Source: Syngnathus acus
Lineage: Eukaryota; Chordata; Actinopteri; Syngnathiformes; Syngnathidae
NCBI RefSeq assembly: GCF_901709675.1
Contig: NC_051105.1
Location: 5,013,104-5,077,103 of the forward strand
Direction: 5' to 3'
Length of the DNA stretch: 64,000 nucleotides
The notes beneath the pieces are model-generated. The model searched no databases, was not told where the DNA came from, and saw only the letters and a list, made by a program, of their open reading frames with translations. The translations under genes and the position numbers were made by a program. Positions 1 through 13,100 of the stretch are shown here, piece by piece (the first letter of the stretch is position 1; the number at the start of each line of letters is the position of its first letter).

Positions 1-190
1 ACGCGAAAACGGACTTCTAAAGGAATGTAAACGAACATTTGGAGCATCACTACATTGTACTAAAGGTTAGACACGTTTCCTCAATTTAGAAGTTTTATTT
101 TGACTTTGAAATGTTTTTTTAATTTGGAAAAAAAATCTGCGATATAGTGAAACCGCGATAAACGAAAGGCGAAGTAGCGAGGGATCACTG
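1..190 (-). mobile_element. Tigger/pogo-like MITE, end fragment
   Basis: Read on the minus strand, it begins cagtgatccctcgctacttc at 190 and continues with tatcgcgg and a stretch close to the copy at 63712-64000. A TA follows the end at 191-192, as expected for a TA target. It runs off the window edge. The family name is inferred from the terminal sequence only. Confidence 0.75.
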
Positions 191-653
191 TAATATGATA
201 ATAATAAATTTGTGTAGACCAGAGAATTTAATGAATTTCAACTTGATAATGGAAATGAAGACCATCAAAATATTCATACGCTAAAAGGGTTTGAATATTC
301 CCGGCATATTTTTAGATGATATTTTGATTATTCATGGCATCTTCACTTGGGGAATCACAGCTGACATTTCCTGGAAGCAAGCACTGTGTATGACGTAACA
401 AACCTAAAATATCAGCAGTGAGAAAAAAAACCAGCTTCTAAAAATGTCTTCACTCATCCTGGGTGATGCTATATTAAGAAACAAGGACGGGGGTAAGGAG
501 GAGTTGTTGTTAGGAGAACAGTACCCCGAGGAGAGCGTGCTGCTATTTTTAGCATTCATGGGCCTTGAAATGTCTGCATGGGAATGACCTATCCTCGACT
601 GTATCCGTAAATGAGATTAACAGTAGCTGCGGCACGTGTGAGCGCGTCTTCAA

Positions 654-654
<1 letters not shown>

Positions 655-690
<36 letters not shown>
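655..690. repeat. (TG)n microsatellite
   Basis: About 18 uninterrupted TG units. Confidence 0.98.
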
Positions 691-695
<5 letters not shown>

Positions 696-1394
696 GGCTT
701 AATAAAAATTCCTGCGTGCCAAAAAGTATCGAGATGGACGGCTCACCATCAGAGTCTCGTTAAAATGGGTGGGAGATAATGATGAAGGAGAAAGCCCAAA
801 ATAGAACAGAAGGCAGTTTCCAGTGTGAGGACATAAAGTGTGATTGGTGGGGGCTACAACTGAGGGGGAAGGCGGGATGAGTAAGGGTGGGAAATCCTGC
901 AGTGATGCTACAGTGTGTGGCTGCCTGAGCTGTGGAAAGGTAACACGGCATGCCAAGCGGGGGTCGAAGACACGTGCATCGAGAGTCACGCGAGGTGGGG
1001 GCAGCTGTGAGACTTCAGAGACTGGACCAAGAAAGATATTCTGCTTGTGGTCTGTCTGTTCGTCTATCGTTCCTGTGATGATGAGTTTGCCGTGCAGGTG
1101 GGTGCTGCCTGGAGTCAGGAGATGGCTGGAAGGTGCCATGAAAATGTTTAGGATGATGTGCTGCATGTGCCAGAGCTAAATGTTTAGCCAAGGCATTAGA
1201 AATAATTTTCAATTTTTATTCTCTTAAAGTCTTTTGAATGAAGGGCATTGATTTGCGTAACTGATTTGACTGCCACGGGCAGGAAGAAATTTATAACATG
1301 TTTATTTTAATTTAGTATTTTGCTTTTCATGGCCAGCTTACTTCTTTCTTCTGTCTTTTTTTGACCAGTGTAAGAACTGTGAACGTGTGATGCA

Positions 1395-1560
1395 GCTCCG
1401 GGTGGAAATTGGACAGTGCCAAAATTTGTCATTTCGGATCTGTGCGAGGGAGGGCTGAGCATCTGTGGGAGTGGTCACAGCTAACTTCAATCATGGTTAC
1501 TCAAAGCAGCTTCTTTCATTACCTTTAAATGTGGTGCACTGGTCGACAATTACAGTCTCC
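1395..1560 (+). mobile_element. Copy of the same DNA transposon family as 22846-23490 (partial)
   Basis: The segment with gtgggagtggtcacagct and the following cattacctttaaatgtgg aligns with 23035-23130, where the order and spacing are the same. I could not place terminal inverted repeats, so only an internal part is claimed. Confidence 0.55.
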
Positions 1561-1671
1561 AAATGGCCAATTATAGATGTAGAAGCAATGTAAACTTCTA
1601 CCTACACACACAACATAAACATTGGTCTGTTCATTTACATACGTACACGTACATATATTTTTTATCTTGTT

Positions 1672-1960
1672 TCTATTCATTAGGGTTATTGGGGTGCTGG
1701 AGCATATCCCAGCTGTCTTCGGGGTGAGAGGCGGGAAATACTCTGGGTTGGTCGCCAGCCAATCACACGGCACATATCGTTTGAACAAATATAGACAACT
1801 ATTCAAACTCACATTCGCACCTAAGAACAGTCTTCTTGGTTTTGGAATGTGGGCGTAACAGTGAGTAGCTGGAGGAAACCCACGCACGCACAGGGTCAAC
1901 ATGCAAACTCCACACAGGAAATCCAAATTCAAGCTTCAAACACCAACCCGTTTCCTTCAG
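1672..1960 (+). repeat. Teleost interspersed repeat, long copy
   Basis: It carries the widespread fish repeat words in order: ggtgctggagcatatcccag, ggtcgccagccaatcacacg, ggaggaaacccacgcacgc and atgcaaactccacacagg. Shorter relatives lie at 16888-16997, 21120-21272, 47262-47305, 48475-48523, 60325-60375 and 61735-61812. Confidence 0.75.
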
Positions 1961-2420
1961 CAGCACTTTATATATAGAATTAAAAAAGAAACCCACTGGA
2001 GTCCTCTGATATCTCTCCCCGATATACTGTACATGATATTGAAATATTTAGAAGTGTCTGGGATTATTCTAGCCCCTAAATATGTAAATCAGCGCCCAAT
2101 GGGGAGCCTTGTAGAAGGAGGATGAGGTGTGAATACTTGATGAAGCAGCATCGCTGCGGCGCCGAGACGAAGCACCTTGCAGTCCATGTGAGAAGGAGGG
2201 CTCACGCCCCCTCCCAACCCTCCAAACCCGAATCCCCATCACAAAGTCGACATGGAAGATCCGCCTCCTCTCACTGACTCACTCGTTCTGATTGGATAAG
2301 CGTGGGCTGCTCCCATCACCCTCTTGAAATCACTGAAATGCACCTTAAGGCTTGTGCACGTGCATCAGTGTTGTGTAGTTGCTCGCCGTCGGTAATAATG
2401 AGGCTCCTCATCACATTATC

Positions 2421-2466
2421 ACACAGACACACACACGCACACACTCTCTCTCTTTCTCTCACACGC
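2421..2466. repeat. CA/CT simple repeat
   Basis: Compound (CA)n and (CT)n tract with small interruptions. Confidence 0.9.
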
Positions 2467-5314
2467 AAATATACAAATACACTTGCAGTTGTGAAGGTCA
2501 GCCATCAAGGGAGGTTCTCCTCATTTGAGGGATGCCTGCAGCCAAGTTAGGAAACGGCTGTTCTTGTTTCCCCCGGCAACCAATCACCGGCTCTTATACC
2601 CAACACCAGCAGGGACAACAGGACACACACATTCAATGACATAATGCATGCCTTTGCCTAACAGTAAACATCACAACAGAACATGATATGTTTTTGGACA
2701 GTAAATAAAAAGTTAATAAATGTAGAGTGAGGCCCCCCTTTTGCAACTACAGTAGCTATTGTGAAGAATTTCTCAAATATTTTAATGTGTGGAAATGTTT
2801 GTTGTAACAATCATGCAATCATGTATCAATATATGTATCAATACAACAATTTTTACTTGATGTTCTTACTAAGTGGAAAAGAAAGGTCCAACCCTTCTAG
2901 AGAATGATTGGACTTAAAACACTTCCTTGAGGAACGCCAGACTAAAGTGTGTCTGAGTGATTGTTATTTTGGATAGTGTTGTCCCATGCAAAATCATGAA
3001 CGCTATGTGGACAAAAGAATTCAGGCACTTTACTATTATAGCAACAGGAACTATGTTGAAAATGTGTCCGCAGAAATATTTGCACATTCATCCAGACCGA
3101 TGGTTTACTCCATATTCTTGCGCCAAAGAAGAGTTGAGGTCAGCTTTAACAGAAAATGAATAGAGTGCATTTCCCGAGGAAACTTGTGGCTGATTAATTT
3201 TCTCTTGGTTACGCGACACTGTTTTTGTTAAATATTCACTTATGGACGGATAAAAAAAAGGGAAATAGGAGACTCCAGTGAAGTCCACAAAAATGGAGGA
3301 TTTCTAATCCAACCCCATCATTAACCAAAATTGAGGGGATTTGATGGTCGGTGATACAACCGCAAGTATTACATTGACGCTTTTATGAAATGGTCTCTTT
3401 TTTAATCGTTTGAATAGTTGATATTGTGAAAAGGGCTGATGTGGGATATCATCCAAACGCAAAACCATGCACTTTCTGTAATTCGCAAGTCGTGGTGTCC
3501 ACTTACACAATAAACAATAGAAAATGCTAACACGGTTAGCTTGGAGGGCAATTAAAGGGCAATGAGAACACAAACACAGACACACAAGAACATACAGGTT
3601 GTTTCCAGATGTAAGTGGATATTGATTGGAGCTCCTGGGCCAGATAGATTGCAATCGTGATTTAGGTGATTGATGAGTGGCTGTTTTTTCGGACCGTGGC
3701 AGCGCTTATTCATCAGTGCAGAATCAGGCACTTCAGGGGGACAGTCGTCGCCTGGTTTGCTAACGGTGATTAAACGACAGAAGTGTATCGTTGTGTTTTG
3801 TTCATGAGTGCAAAAATTACTTTTCAAGAGTATATTGCAAATTGTGATGATTTGACATAATTTTGTGTTAAGTCTGCGGTAGTTTGAGCAACTCTTCCCG
3901 TTGTGCTTTCATCTACTTATTTAAAATGCATGACAAACGTCCAGACACAGTCCACTGAGTTGACGTACAACCATCCTGTTCTTGGGGGGGAAAAAAACCA
4001 ACGTATGAAATCTTAATGAACGTCAAAAGTATTATTGATACAGCAATTCCAGTGAAGTTGGGACGTTGAGTTCAACAAATGAAATCCGAATGCAAGGATT
4101 TCAAATCCTTTTCACTTCAGCTGAATTCACTACAAAGTCATGATAACTAATATTCAAACTGATAAACTATTGTAAACTAGAAATTGTAATCCTGTGGAGG
4201 GGAGGGGGCGAGTATTCACTCATTCTATAATTCATGCCTGCAGAAAGCTTTGTAGATGGAAATCTTTCTTGCTTGATGAACAAAACAACTGAAGTTGTCT
4301 GGGGTCTATTCTGTACTTCATAATGCACCACTCATTTTCACGAGGAGAAGGCTAGCATGCAGGCTAGTACCACTCCGTTTGTAACCTGCACACTGTGGCT
4401 TGGCATATTCTTGCTAAAATCAGCAGTATTTTCTTTAAAAAAAACATTGCTTAGATGAATATTTTGCTCCACAACCTGTATGTACTTTTCAGCATTAATC
4501 TTGCTATCGCAAGTGTGCTAGTTATCCGTGCCATGAACACTAACTTTACGCAGTTAACAATCAGAAGGGTCGTTTTACTCTTTGGCCCAGAGGACATAAC
4601 ATCTATGATTTCCAAAATCGTTTAAAATGTGGGCTCGTTCGAACAGAACACTTTTGATGTTTCTGAGAGAATAATCGCCCCAAAAAAAACCCATTCATCT
4701 CTTTTCTTTGTAGTGTATTCAACTAAATATAGGAAGAAAAGAATCGGTAAATCATTGTAATCTGATTTTATGTATGCTTTTTCCACAACTACTTTGGAAT
4801 TGTTTTCTTTTTTTTTAGAAACACTGAGAATTTAAAATCGGTTACTGTAGAATTTCTTTCTTTTTTGTTTATGGCATTGTGTTTTTTACTTTTTGAGAAG
4901 ATGAAGAGTGTGATGGGATGAGGGAGCACATTAATAAGTGATGTAGACCTGAGAGGTTGTGTAGCGTATCTGACTTTTAAACACACACACAGACAGACAC
5001 ACAAGAGGCTGGGTGGAAGCTCTTAGCCTTTACTGCATTTCTTCGCCTGTCAGCATATATCTAGCCGAGAGCGATGTGAAGAGCAAGGAGAGAGGGAGGG
5101 CGGGAAAGTGCTGGAGCAAACTCAAGAAGGTGTTAGGGGATGAGAGAACACGCGTTAATGAGGGGGAGAGAGAGGGAGATGGTGAGGTGGATAGAGGGAG
5201 GTGGGGGCGCCTCATCTTTTTCCCTGCCTTAAAGACAGAGACGAACGCTCTCCCCGCTCAGTCGCACCGGCGGAGAGGGAAGCATCCGTCTCCTCATCTC
5301 CTCCTCTCTTCCAG

Positions 5315-5419
5315 GTGATCACCCCCTTCCGTAGGCTCATTCTCTGTGCCGAGAACCGGAAAGAGATGGAGGACTGGATCAGCTCGCTCAAGTCCGTCCA
5401 GTCCAGAGAGCATTACGAG
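5315..5419 (+). CDS. dgkh: dgkh exon a: end of PH domain
   Basis: 35 codons, phase 0 at both ends, between a pyrimidine-rich ccag acceptor and a gtaagg donor. The translation includes [17 protein letters not shown], the last strand and C-terminal helix of a PH domain. The first part of the PH domain is encoded by an exon I could not find in 1-5314. Confidence 0.93.
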
Positions 5420-7091
5420 GTAAGGAGAATTTATTGATGCTATATATGGGCTTTTAGATTAAGGACAAGTCTACTTTTATTGACGCACTTGATGACTATA
5501 ATACGCCATGTTCCACAACTCACAATAACTTTTAATACTCATTGCGGGACACTGTTGATGAGGCAGTTTTTTTGTTTTGAATAATAAATGAAAGTGTTGG
5601 CGAAGCACAGTGCAAAAAAAAAAAAAAAAAAAAGCGCTGTTTTTTTTGGAGGGAAATCTTATATAAGGACAGCCCCCCCTGCATCCTGCCTACTCTGTTT
5701 TCTGTACTGCAATGCAGCTGAACCCCCCCAGAGCTTGCACAGGGGGTACACATGCACACACAGTGCGCACTCTCAACAAGATGTCAACAGTGATGAATTG
5801 TGACTGTGTGCGACAAAGCCAGTTTCAAGTGAATGCAATTTATTATTTGAGGATGCCCAGTGGAGGATGCTCTTCTGAACAGGTGTCCATTTTGTTAAAT
5901 CGTCGCCGAGCATGGCGACACTCGTTCGCTAATTTGATTTGATTTATTCGGAAATCAGGGTGTCTACTTTGGAATTGAATCACTCTCTTCAATTTTGCTG
6001 AAGCTGTACACAGCTATGACGTCTAAAAATCTAGTTTGCAAAATGAATAGCAATAAAGCAGATGCATAAACTAGATCAGAAATTCGGAGGATGACTTGTG
6101 GCCCTCTACTTTATTTTTCAACTCATCCAATCACTGTGATTTAGTGACACACAAGGTTAATGGATTTAATTGATACCTAGTCTTTAATTGGAAGTCTAAT
6201 TATGTAAAAAGACTAGAGTGCCGTCTGTCTGTAGTGAATAGATTTGGTCCAAAATGGCAAATTTTCTTATTTTTCTTAAACATTTTAAACATTTTTTTTG
6301 TTTTTTTTGCAACATCTGTATTTCTATTCTTTGAAATAATTATAAGATGAACGATTTGACTACATTTTCACAATTGCCTATGTGGAACATCAATCCATTT
6401 TTATTTTTCTGAGCTATTTTCTCCATACTGGCATCGTATTGAGCAGAATAATGAGTTCTGCACGGCATGGATTCAACTCAGCTTCCCACGGATGATATCA
6501 TGTTCTTTTATTTTCCACAGCAAATTAATTGACACTGGATCAACAGTGTCTCTGCCGGTTTTGACCCTGTAGTGACTTGTAGACATCAAATTTCATATTA
6601 CCGTCATGACAAACTTCTTAATGATCAGTTAATTGACGATTGATGCCCATCCCGTGTTCTCACTTATGACTTGGACAACGATGTGCATTGTGCTTGCCTT
6701 GTTGTTTGTTTGTACTCGCTATCCCGGTGCTGCCAACCTATTCTAACCTCTTCTTTGCCAGACGGCTCAGTTTAATGTGGAACATTTCTCAGGGATGCAC
6801 AACTGGTACGCCTGCTCGCACGCACGGCCCACCTTTTGCAACGTCTGCAAAGATAGCTTGTCTGGGGTCACGTCTCACGGCCTCTCCTGCGAAGGTATGT
6901 AAACATATGCCAAAACACACGTTTACTGTCAAGTAAGCCACCAAAAACAACAAAAAACACAATATGTGTTTTTGTGAACGATAAAAACTTGCTTCATTAG
7001 GTACACATGCACAACCTAAGGAATGAATTCTTCATTTACAAAGATAAAAATGAAAAGAATAAAATTGAAATATGATAAATAAATAAATAAG

Positions 7092-7122
<31 letters not shown>

Positions 7123-10100
7123 ATAGAAGAATGCTCGTGGGGTCATTTTGACATGCGCCTGACATTTACATATTGAGTGTTGCCATTCATTCAAGGAATT
7201 CTATCTTGTGACTTCTATACGCAATTCTAAAGCGTTTTCGGGGTCATCCATTACTCACTAGTTGGCGGAAGGACTCTGTCCCAATTTCCCCAAATGCTGT
7301 GCGTAGCTTGTGTTGACCCTAGATTGGACTTTTTGCGCCTGCTCTTCCAATGTGGTATACTGCACGTATCGTTTAAAACGTTTATCTTGAAGTTAAAAAT
7401 AATGTGACCTGCAGTAAACCCTTGTCTGTATGCTGGCCACCGTGAGTCAAACGAGCACCGACATGTGATTTTCACACGTCTCTTTGCGTTAATACAACCT
7501 GCCAGGAGACAATAACGTCAGTGACGCCATATTCCTCACTGGTGTAAAGTGGCAGGAAGCAGAACTTAATGAGCACAATAAGATCTCCCCTTACTAGTCA
7601 GTCAGTCATCCATCAGTATTTTATCTATGCGCCTTTGCATATGGTTAGTATAACTAGTATAACTTCATTTGAGCCAAAAAAACAACAACGCACATTTGAT
7701 TCAGCTTTTATTATTATTGTTGTTTACTATTTACTGTCATTCGTGGTGTTGTATGGTAATGGATTGATAGCAACTCTTTACGTGTGTGTGTGCACGCGCG
7801 GGAGGGAGGAAGAGAAAGAGAATTAGAAAGAGAGAGTGACAGGAGCACATAAAACACAAGTCTCGCAGCAATCATCGACTCGGATTTCCTTTCGATTTTT
7901 TTGGCCGGCTGTCAAGGCAGAGATTGATTTGTGCTCCTTAGCCACAAACACGCTTGTGTATGCACACACTCACAACCACACACGCATGCACGCACGTCTC
8001 CATTTCAGTGCCACGCAGAAAGGATGCCTTGGCTATCATGTTCTGTTTATTGCCTTAATGCTCAGCTAATGCTTCCTAACATTGTTTAGCAGTTGACTAG
8101 ACTGAAACATTGATCACTGTTACCAGATATGACGATATTTGTTTGAGTTCACTTAATGACCAGCATATGTGTGTTCGGGAAGGGGGGGGGGAGGGTCAGT
8201 GTTCCATTCATACTGCTTAACTATATGAGAAATTATGCGAAACATTCTATGAATGTTTCATGACCATTTCAGCCTGGGGTGTGCACATTCAACTTGTGTT
8301 GCACGATCTCTTCATGCATAAAATGCTCACTGGCTCGGTTTTGCCCCTCATATTCAATGGGTTATTGGTCTGTTTTTATTCATCGCTCATTTTATTTTAT
8401 TTATTATTTATTATTTATGGTTTGTGCCTTCTTGTTTTTGTTTTGTGTCGCCTACTTGTATGTCTCGTCACCGTGGGATGGAGGAAACGGAATTTCGGTT
8501 TCTTTGTGTGTCTTGACATATGAAGGGATTGACAATAAAGCTGACTTTGACTTTGACTTTGACTTTGATAAAACAATTGATGTGAAAAATTTTCTTAACT
8601 GCATCTCACCGTAGGGGTTCATACTGTTTTCTATTAAGCACCCTCTAAAGGGACAACAAAAAGTCATGTACATTTGACATACAAAGAGAAAAATATTGAT
8701 AGCAAGGAATTTGAACGAATTAAAAACAATTGCCAAGTAAAAAAAAAGGGTCCAAAGTTATGGAAATTATAGCTCACCCTCTAAAAATGTATTTTGCCAC
8801 TTGCTGTTGACATCACATCTGCTCAGGGCTCCGCTTACGAAGGTCACATACGCTAAAATGTAATGCAGTGCACTTGTACACCGCTGAAAAACTATAACCA
8901 CAATAATAAATATAATCTTAAATCTCTCTCATGCTTTGGATGCTTTTAGATTCTGTGTGTGTACCTAATGACGTGGCCTATTCTTGCAATGAAAATTTCG
9001 GATAGATCAGAAGTAGCAGATGCAAAAGAATGCACAACCCTGACTTGATATGTATTTCACGTTGCGATGATAGTACTTTTTGGGGTCATTTCAGTGTGTA
9101 AATTCAAGGCCCATAAACGCTGCGCAGTTAGAGCCACTAACAACTGCAAATGGACCACGCTGGCCTCCATTGGCAAGGACATTATTGAAGATGAGGACGG
9201 GGTAAGTGTGGATGTGTAAAATCCACTCATCAGTCATCATAAAACAAAAATAACATGACAGTATAGTAAGTCATTTGAAATTGCTGACCACATGATAATA
9301 TTCAGCAGTGGTAGTAAAATGTGGATGTGTGACCAACAGATTGCGATGCCTCACCAATGGCTGGAGGGCAACCTGCCCGTCAGTGCCAAGTGTGCCGTGT
9401 GCGACAAGACATGCGGCAGTGTGTTGAGACTGCAGGACTGGCGCTGCCTCTGGTGCAAAGCCATGGTAAGACATCTGTCACACGGGGAAAAAAAACATGA
9501 ATAAATGAAGTGGCAGCTTACATTTTCTTTCCCTGCACATATTCTTGTTCATCCGTTTTCTTTTGCTGATACGGGGTCGGGTCGCAAGGGCGGCAGCTTA
9601 AGCAGGGAATCCTGAGATTTCTTTCTCCCCAGCCACTTCATCCAGAGACGGGTCCTCCCAGATCAAGCTTATGCCGCACATGATATTTCCGAACATGCGC
9701 AGTCCTCCATATTTTTTAAAATCAATATTCTACTTTTAAAACATATCTGTGTGTGATTCCAGGTTCACACGGCCTGCATGGACCTTTACCCTCGCAAGTG
9801 TCCCCTAGGTCAATGCAAAGTCTCCATCATCCCTCCAACTGCCCTCAACAGTATCGACTCAGATGGTAGGCAACGCACGCATGCACAACTTTAACGCATC
9901 CTTCTCATACTTCTTTCTTTGTTTTTGGTTTTATCAAAGTAATCTTTCTTTGTGAGTAGTGTGTGGACATTTCTAGAGTTTCCTCTGTCACAAATACAGT
10001 ACACGCAACAGTAAATACAGTTGCACGCATCAAAAACATTTTAATACAAAAAAAAAAATAAAATCAGGAATGAAAAATTCTAAGCCAACTGATGTATTCA

Positions 10101-13100
10101 ACATCATGTTGTTGAATGAACTAATGTTAAGCAGCACAAATAAATTGAGCCAATATGGTTATTTGTTGATAAGTTTAAGAAAAAGATGTACTAGCTAACT
10201 AATAACCCATTACCGGTATGTTAAATGCTGTCCTTATTGCTAATACAATAATACAATGTGGGTGTTGTCGGTCTGTCTAAACGTGTGTGTGTGTCTTTGT
10301 GTGTGAGCATACATTAAGCAAAGCCCTTCTCAATGGGAATCACCACCTGATAGAGTGAGATTGAATTACAGTCTAACACACAGACAAAGACACACACACA
10401 CACACGCCCAAGCCGAGCATCAGCTAATTGGCCGATAGCAACAGAGATAGGAATGATGGGATGAATGGAAGGAGGGTAAAAGGGGATCCAAGTGGGTGAG
10501 TCACTTTGAATCCCTTCTCGCTCTCTCTCTCGCTTCACATTCTCACGTGCCAGGGCCCCCGTGTGCCCCGATGCAGGGGGGGATTGCTCGTAATTGGCTG
10601 GCGGGGGAAACGGGCAGCACGTGCTGGAGCATCGTGACTTCCCCTTCCCTCCCTCGTTCCCTCTGCTCTCAGCCCCACCTCCATCCATCCATCCTTGACT
10701 GAAGTGATGCCAAAGCACCAGCAGTGGAGTGCTTATTGCGGAAGTCTAAATATTAGGGATGTGATGTTTCGGGATGCTCTGCACGGGACAATGCGCATTA
10801 ATGGATGCTTTGACTTTACCATTCCCGTTGCATTGCGGTTGTGTGTTTGCGTGTGTGTGTTTAAACGTGTGTGCGTGCGTGCGTGTGTGTGCGCACGTGT
10901 ACTGTCCAAGTATACTTTATATTTGATGATTTTACAATTCCAAGATTTTACTGAAGTGTATACACATTGATTGTATTATACATTTGCACATCATGATACT
11001 AAAATGAAATATAAACATACTGTCTTTATATATGTTTTTCAACATCACTGTTTCTTTTTTTGCTATTTTTCAAGAGTTTAAACAAGAATAGAAAAGTGAA
11101 GTGTTGTTGTTTTTTTTCATCTATTCTACATATTTTCTACCAGGCTTTTGGAAGGCCACCTGTCCGCCGTCCTGCGCTAGTCCCCTCTTGGTCTTTGTGA
11201 ACTCCAAAAGTGGTGACAACCAAGGAGTCAAGTTCCTGCGGCGCTTTAAGCAGCTGCTCAATCCAGCACAAGTCTTTGACCTGGTCAATGGCGGCCCGCA
11301 CCTTGGGTGAGTATGACAAAGACGCCTTCATTAAGTTTACACCGGCACATGATAGAATCCAATAATAAAAGTGTCTATCAAAACTAAGGTTTACTATTTG
11401 TCAAAAGGCGTTAAATATAACATTAAATATTTATCAAATAAAAAAAAAATCCTATTTCTAATAATATGGTCATACTCTGTTTTGTCAGTCTTCGCCTGTT
11501 TCAGAAGTTTGACAACTTCCGAATACTAGTATGCGGCGGTGACGGCAGCGTTGGTTGGGTGCTGTCTGAGATTGACAAGCTCAACCTACACAAGCAGGTA
11601 ATGAAATCATTGTCATCGTAAGATTGATTGATTTTCCCAGTAGGGAGTATAAAAGGTGTAATTAACTGCTGAATACTGTTGCTAAACAAAACAGCAGCAC
11701 CTAAAGAGCCACGTCCGCAGTCTTTCAGATGACGTGGCTTATTTATGCCTCACTCCAAAATATTCGTAGTTTTCCTTAAACTCCACTTTGTTAAACTCCA
11801 CTTTCATTTGACCTAACTTCAATTTAGTTGAACACGAAAGATGTGTTTGTGCAAATAAAAGCCTTGCCCCTAAGTAAGGTCGCTCCCTGATGGATGTCTT
11901 TGGATCCTTCAAAAAGGTCATTTTCCAAAATGAAGTGAGATGCTATTAATCCATTTTAGCCAACCAGAAAACTCCCAATTATTTCAATTTCGCCATATAA
12001 AAAATCTGCCTTGCTTTCACTTGCCTTTTAGTTATAGCCTCAAGAGTTCAATGAAGCCCACATATTGGCCGTCCTCAGCTCTTGTTATCCACTCAAAATT
12101 TTAATAATTTTGCGCTGAAGCCATGTCTAATATAAAATAATTGCTTTGGCACCATCTTGTAGCATCTCGATGCCAAATAACTCTGTTGAAATGAGGGAGA
12201 AGCTTCATTTAGTCACACAATTGCCTAATCCAATATAAAAAAGTGCTTTGTTGCCAACTTACTTCAATTATAAAAGTGTCGGGCTGCTCTCGGATTTTTG
12301 TGGCAGCCATGAGACAGTTTTATTACACAGTTAAGGCTCTGAATAAATAAACGCAAAGTTGCACAAAATTGTACTGTGATTCGTCAACTCATCACTGTTG
12401 CGATGCCTTCCAGTGCCAGCTGGGAGTTCTGCCGCTGGGCACGGGCAACGACCTGGCGCGTGTGTTGGGTTGGGGCCCGTCATGCGACGACGACACGCAG
12501 TTACCGCAGACCCTGGAGAAGTTAGAGCGCGCCAGCACCAAAATGCTGGACCGCTGGAGCATCATGACCTACGAGATCAAGATACCTCCCAAGCACAGCT
12601 GCCCCACCACGCCCGAGGGTGCGGACGGCTGCCAGGTAGTGTACGATGCGGCTTTACGAAAAAAAATTGACGCAAATGGAAGACAATACATATGACCATG
12701 TACGTGTACTCCAGTTTCACATTTCAGCTTACGAAGATTCCGTGGCAGCTCATCTCACCAAGATCCTCAACTCGGAGCAGCACTCTGTGGTCATCTCCTC
12801 TGCCAAGTAAGTGATTCACTGAGAAGTCCAGGTCGGCGCCAGCGACCATTAGGTCGTGATGAGCATGGTCGAACTGGAGCTCTTTATTATTATGTAATTT
12901 GTAGTGCAGTTGTTGTGCAAACCAAAACAAATATTCTTTTGGTTGACCTTTGAACATATTGTAAATAACCCCCCACATTTTTCTTTGTTCAATATTTAAA
13001 CAGTCCATACTGTCTGAATAATTGATTTCACTTTGTATGCCAGTGTATCTTAATTTTCAGCTTTTTTGATGCAGAGGTTTCCTTTTCAGGATCTTGTGCG

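Larger units (their letters stand above)
191..5314 (+). other. Probable dgkh intron upstream of first visible exon
   Basis: No exon recognised. The PH-domain exon that must precede 5315 was not found here. Contents: a (TG)n tract at 655-690, repeat fragments at about 1395-1560 and 1672-1960, a CA/CT tract at 2421-2466, another CA tract near 4980, and GA-rich sequence at 5085-5210. Overlapping open frames on both strands at 700-1180 lack family features. Confidence 0.6.
6895..9094 (+). other. dgkh intron with retroelement tail
   Basis: It holds an (AAAT)n tract at 7071-7126, a G-rich run at 8177-8197 and the LINE-like tail at about 8270-8571. Nothing else is recognised. Confidence 0.8.

Noticed and set aside
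699-1179. Long overlapping frames on both strands (155 and 111 codons)
   Set aside because: No recognisable domain, no splice structure fitting dgkh, and strong overlap of opposite frames.
8279-8614. 111-codon frame ending in DFDFDFD
   Set aside because: It reads through the tandem TTTGAC tail of a retroelement.
12726-12727. AG as acceptor of the YEDSVAAHL exon
   Set aside because: It would leave two unpaired bases and shift the frame; the acceptor at 12713-12714 keeps all later phases correct.
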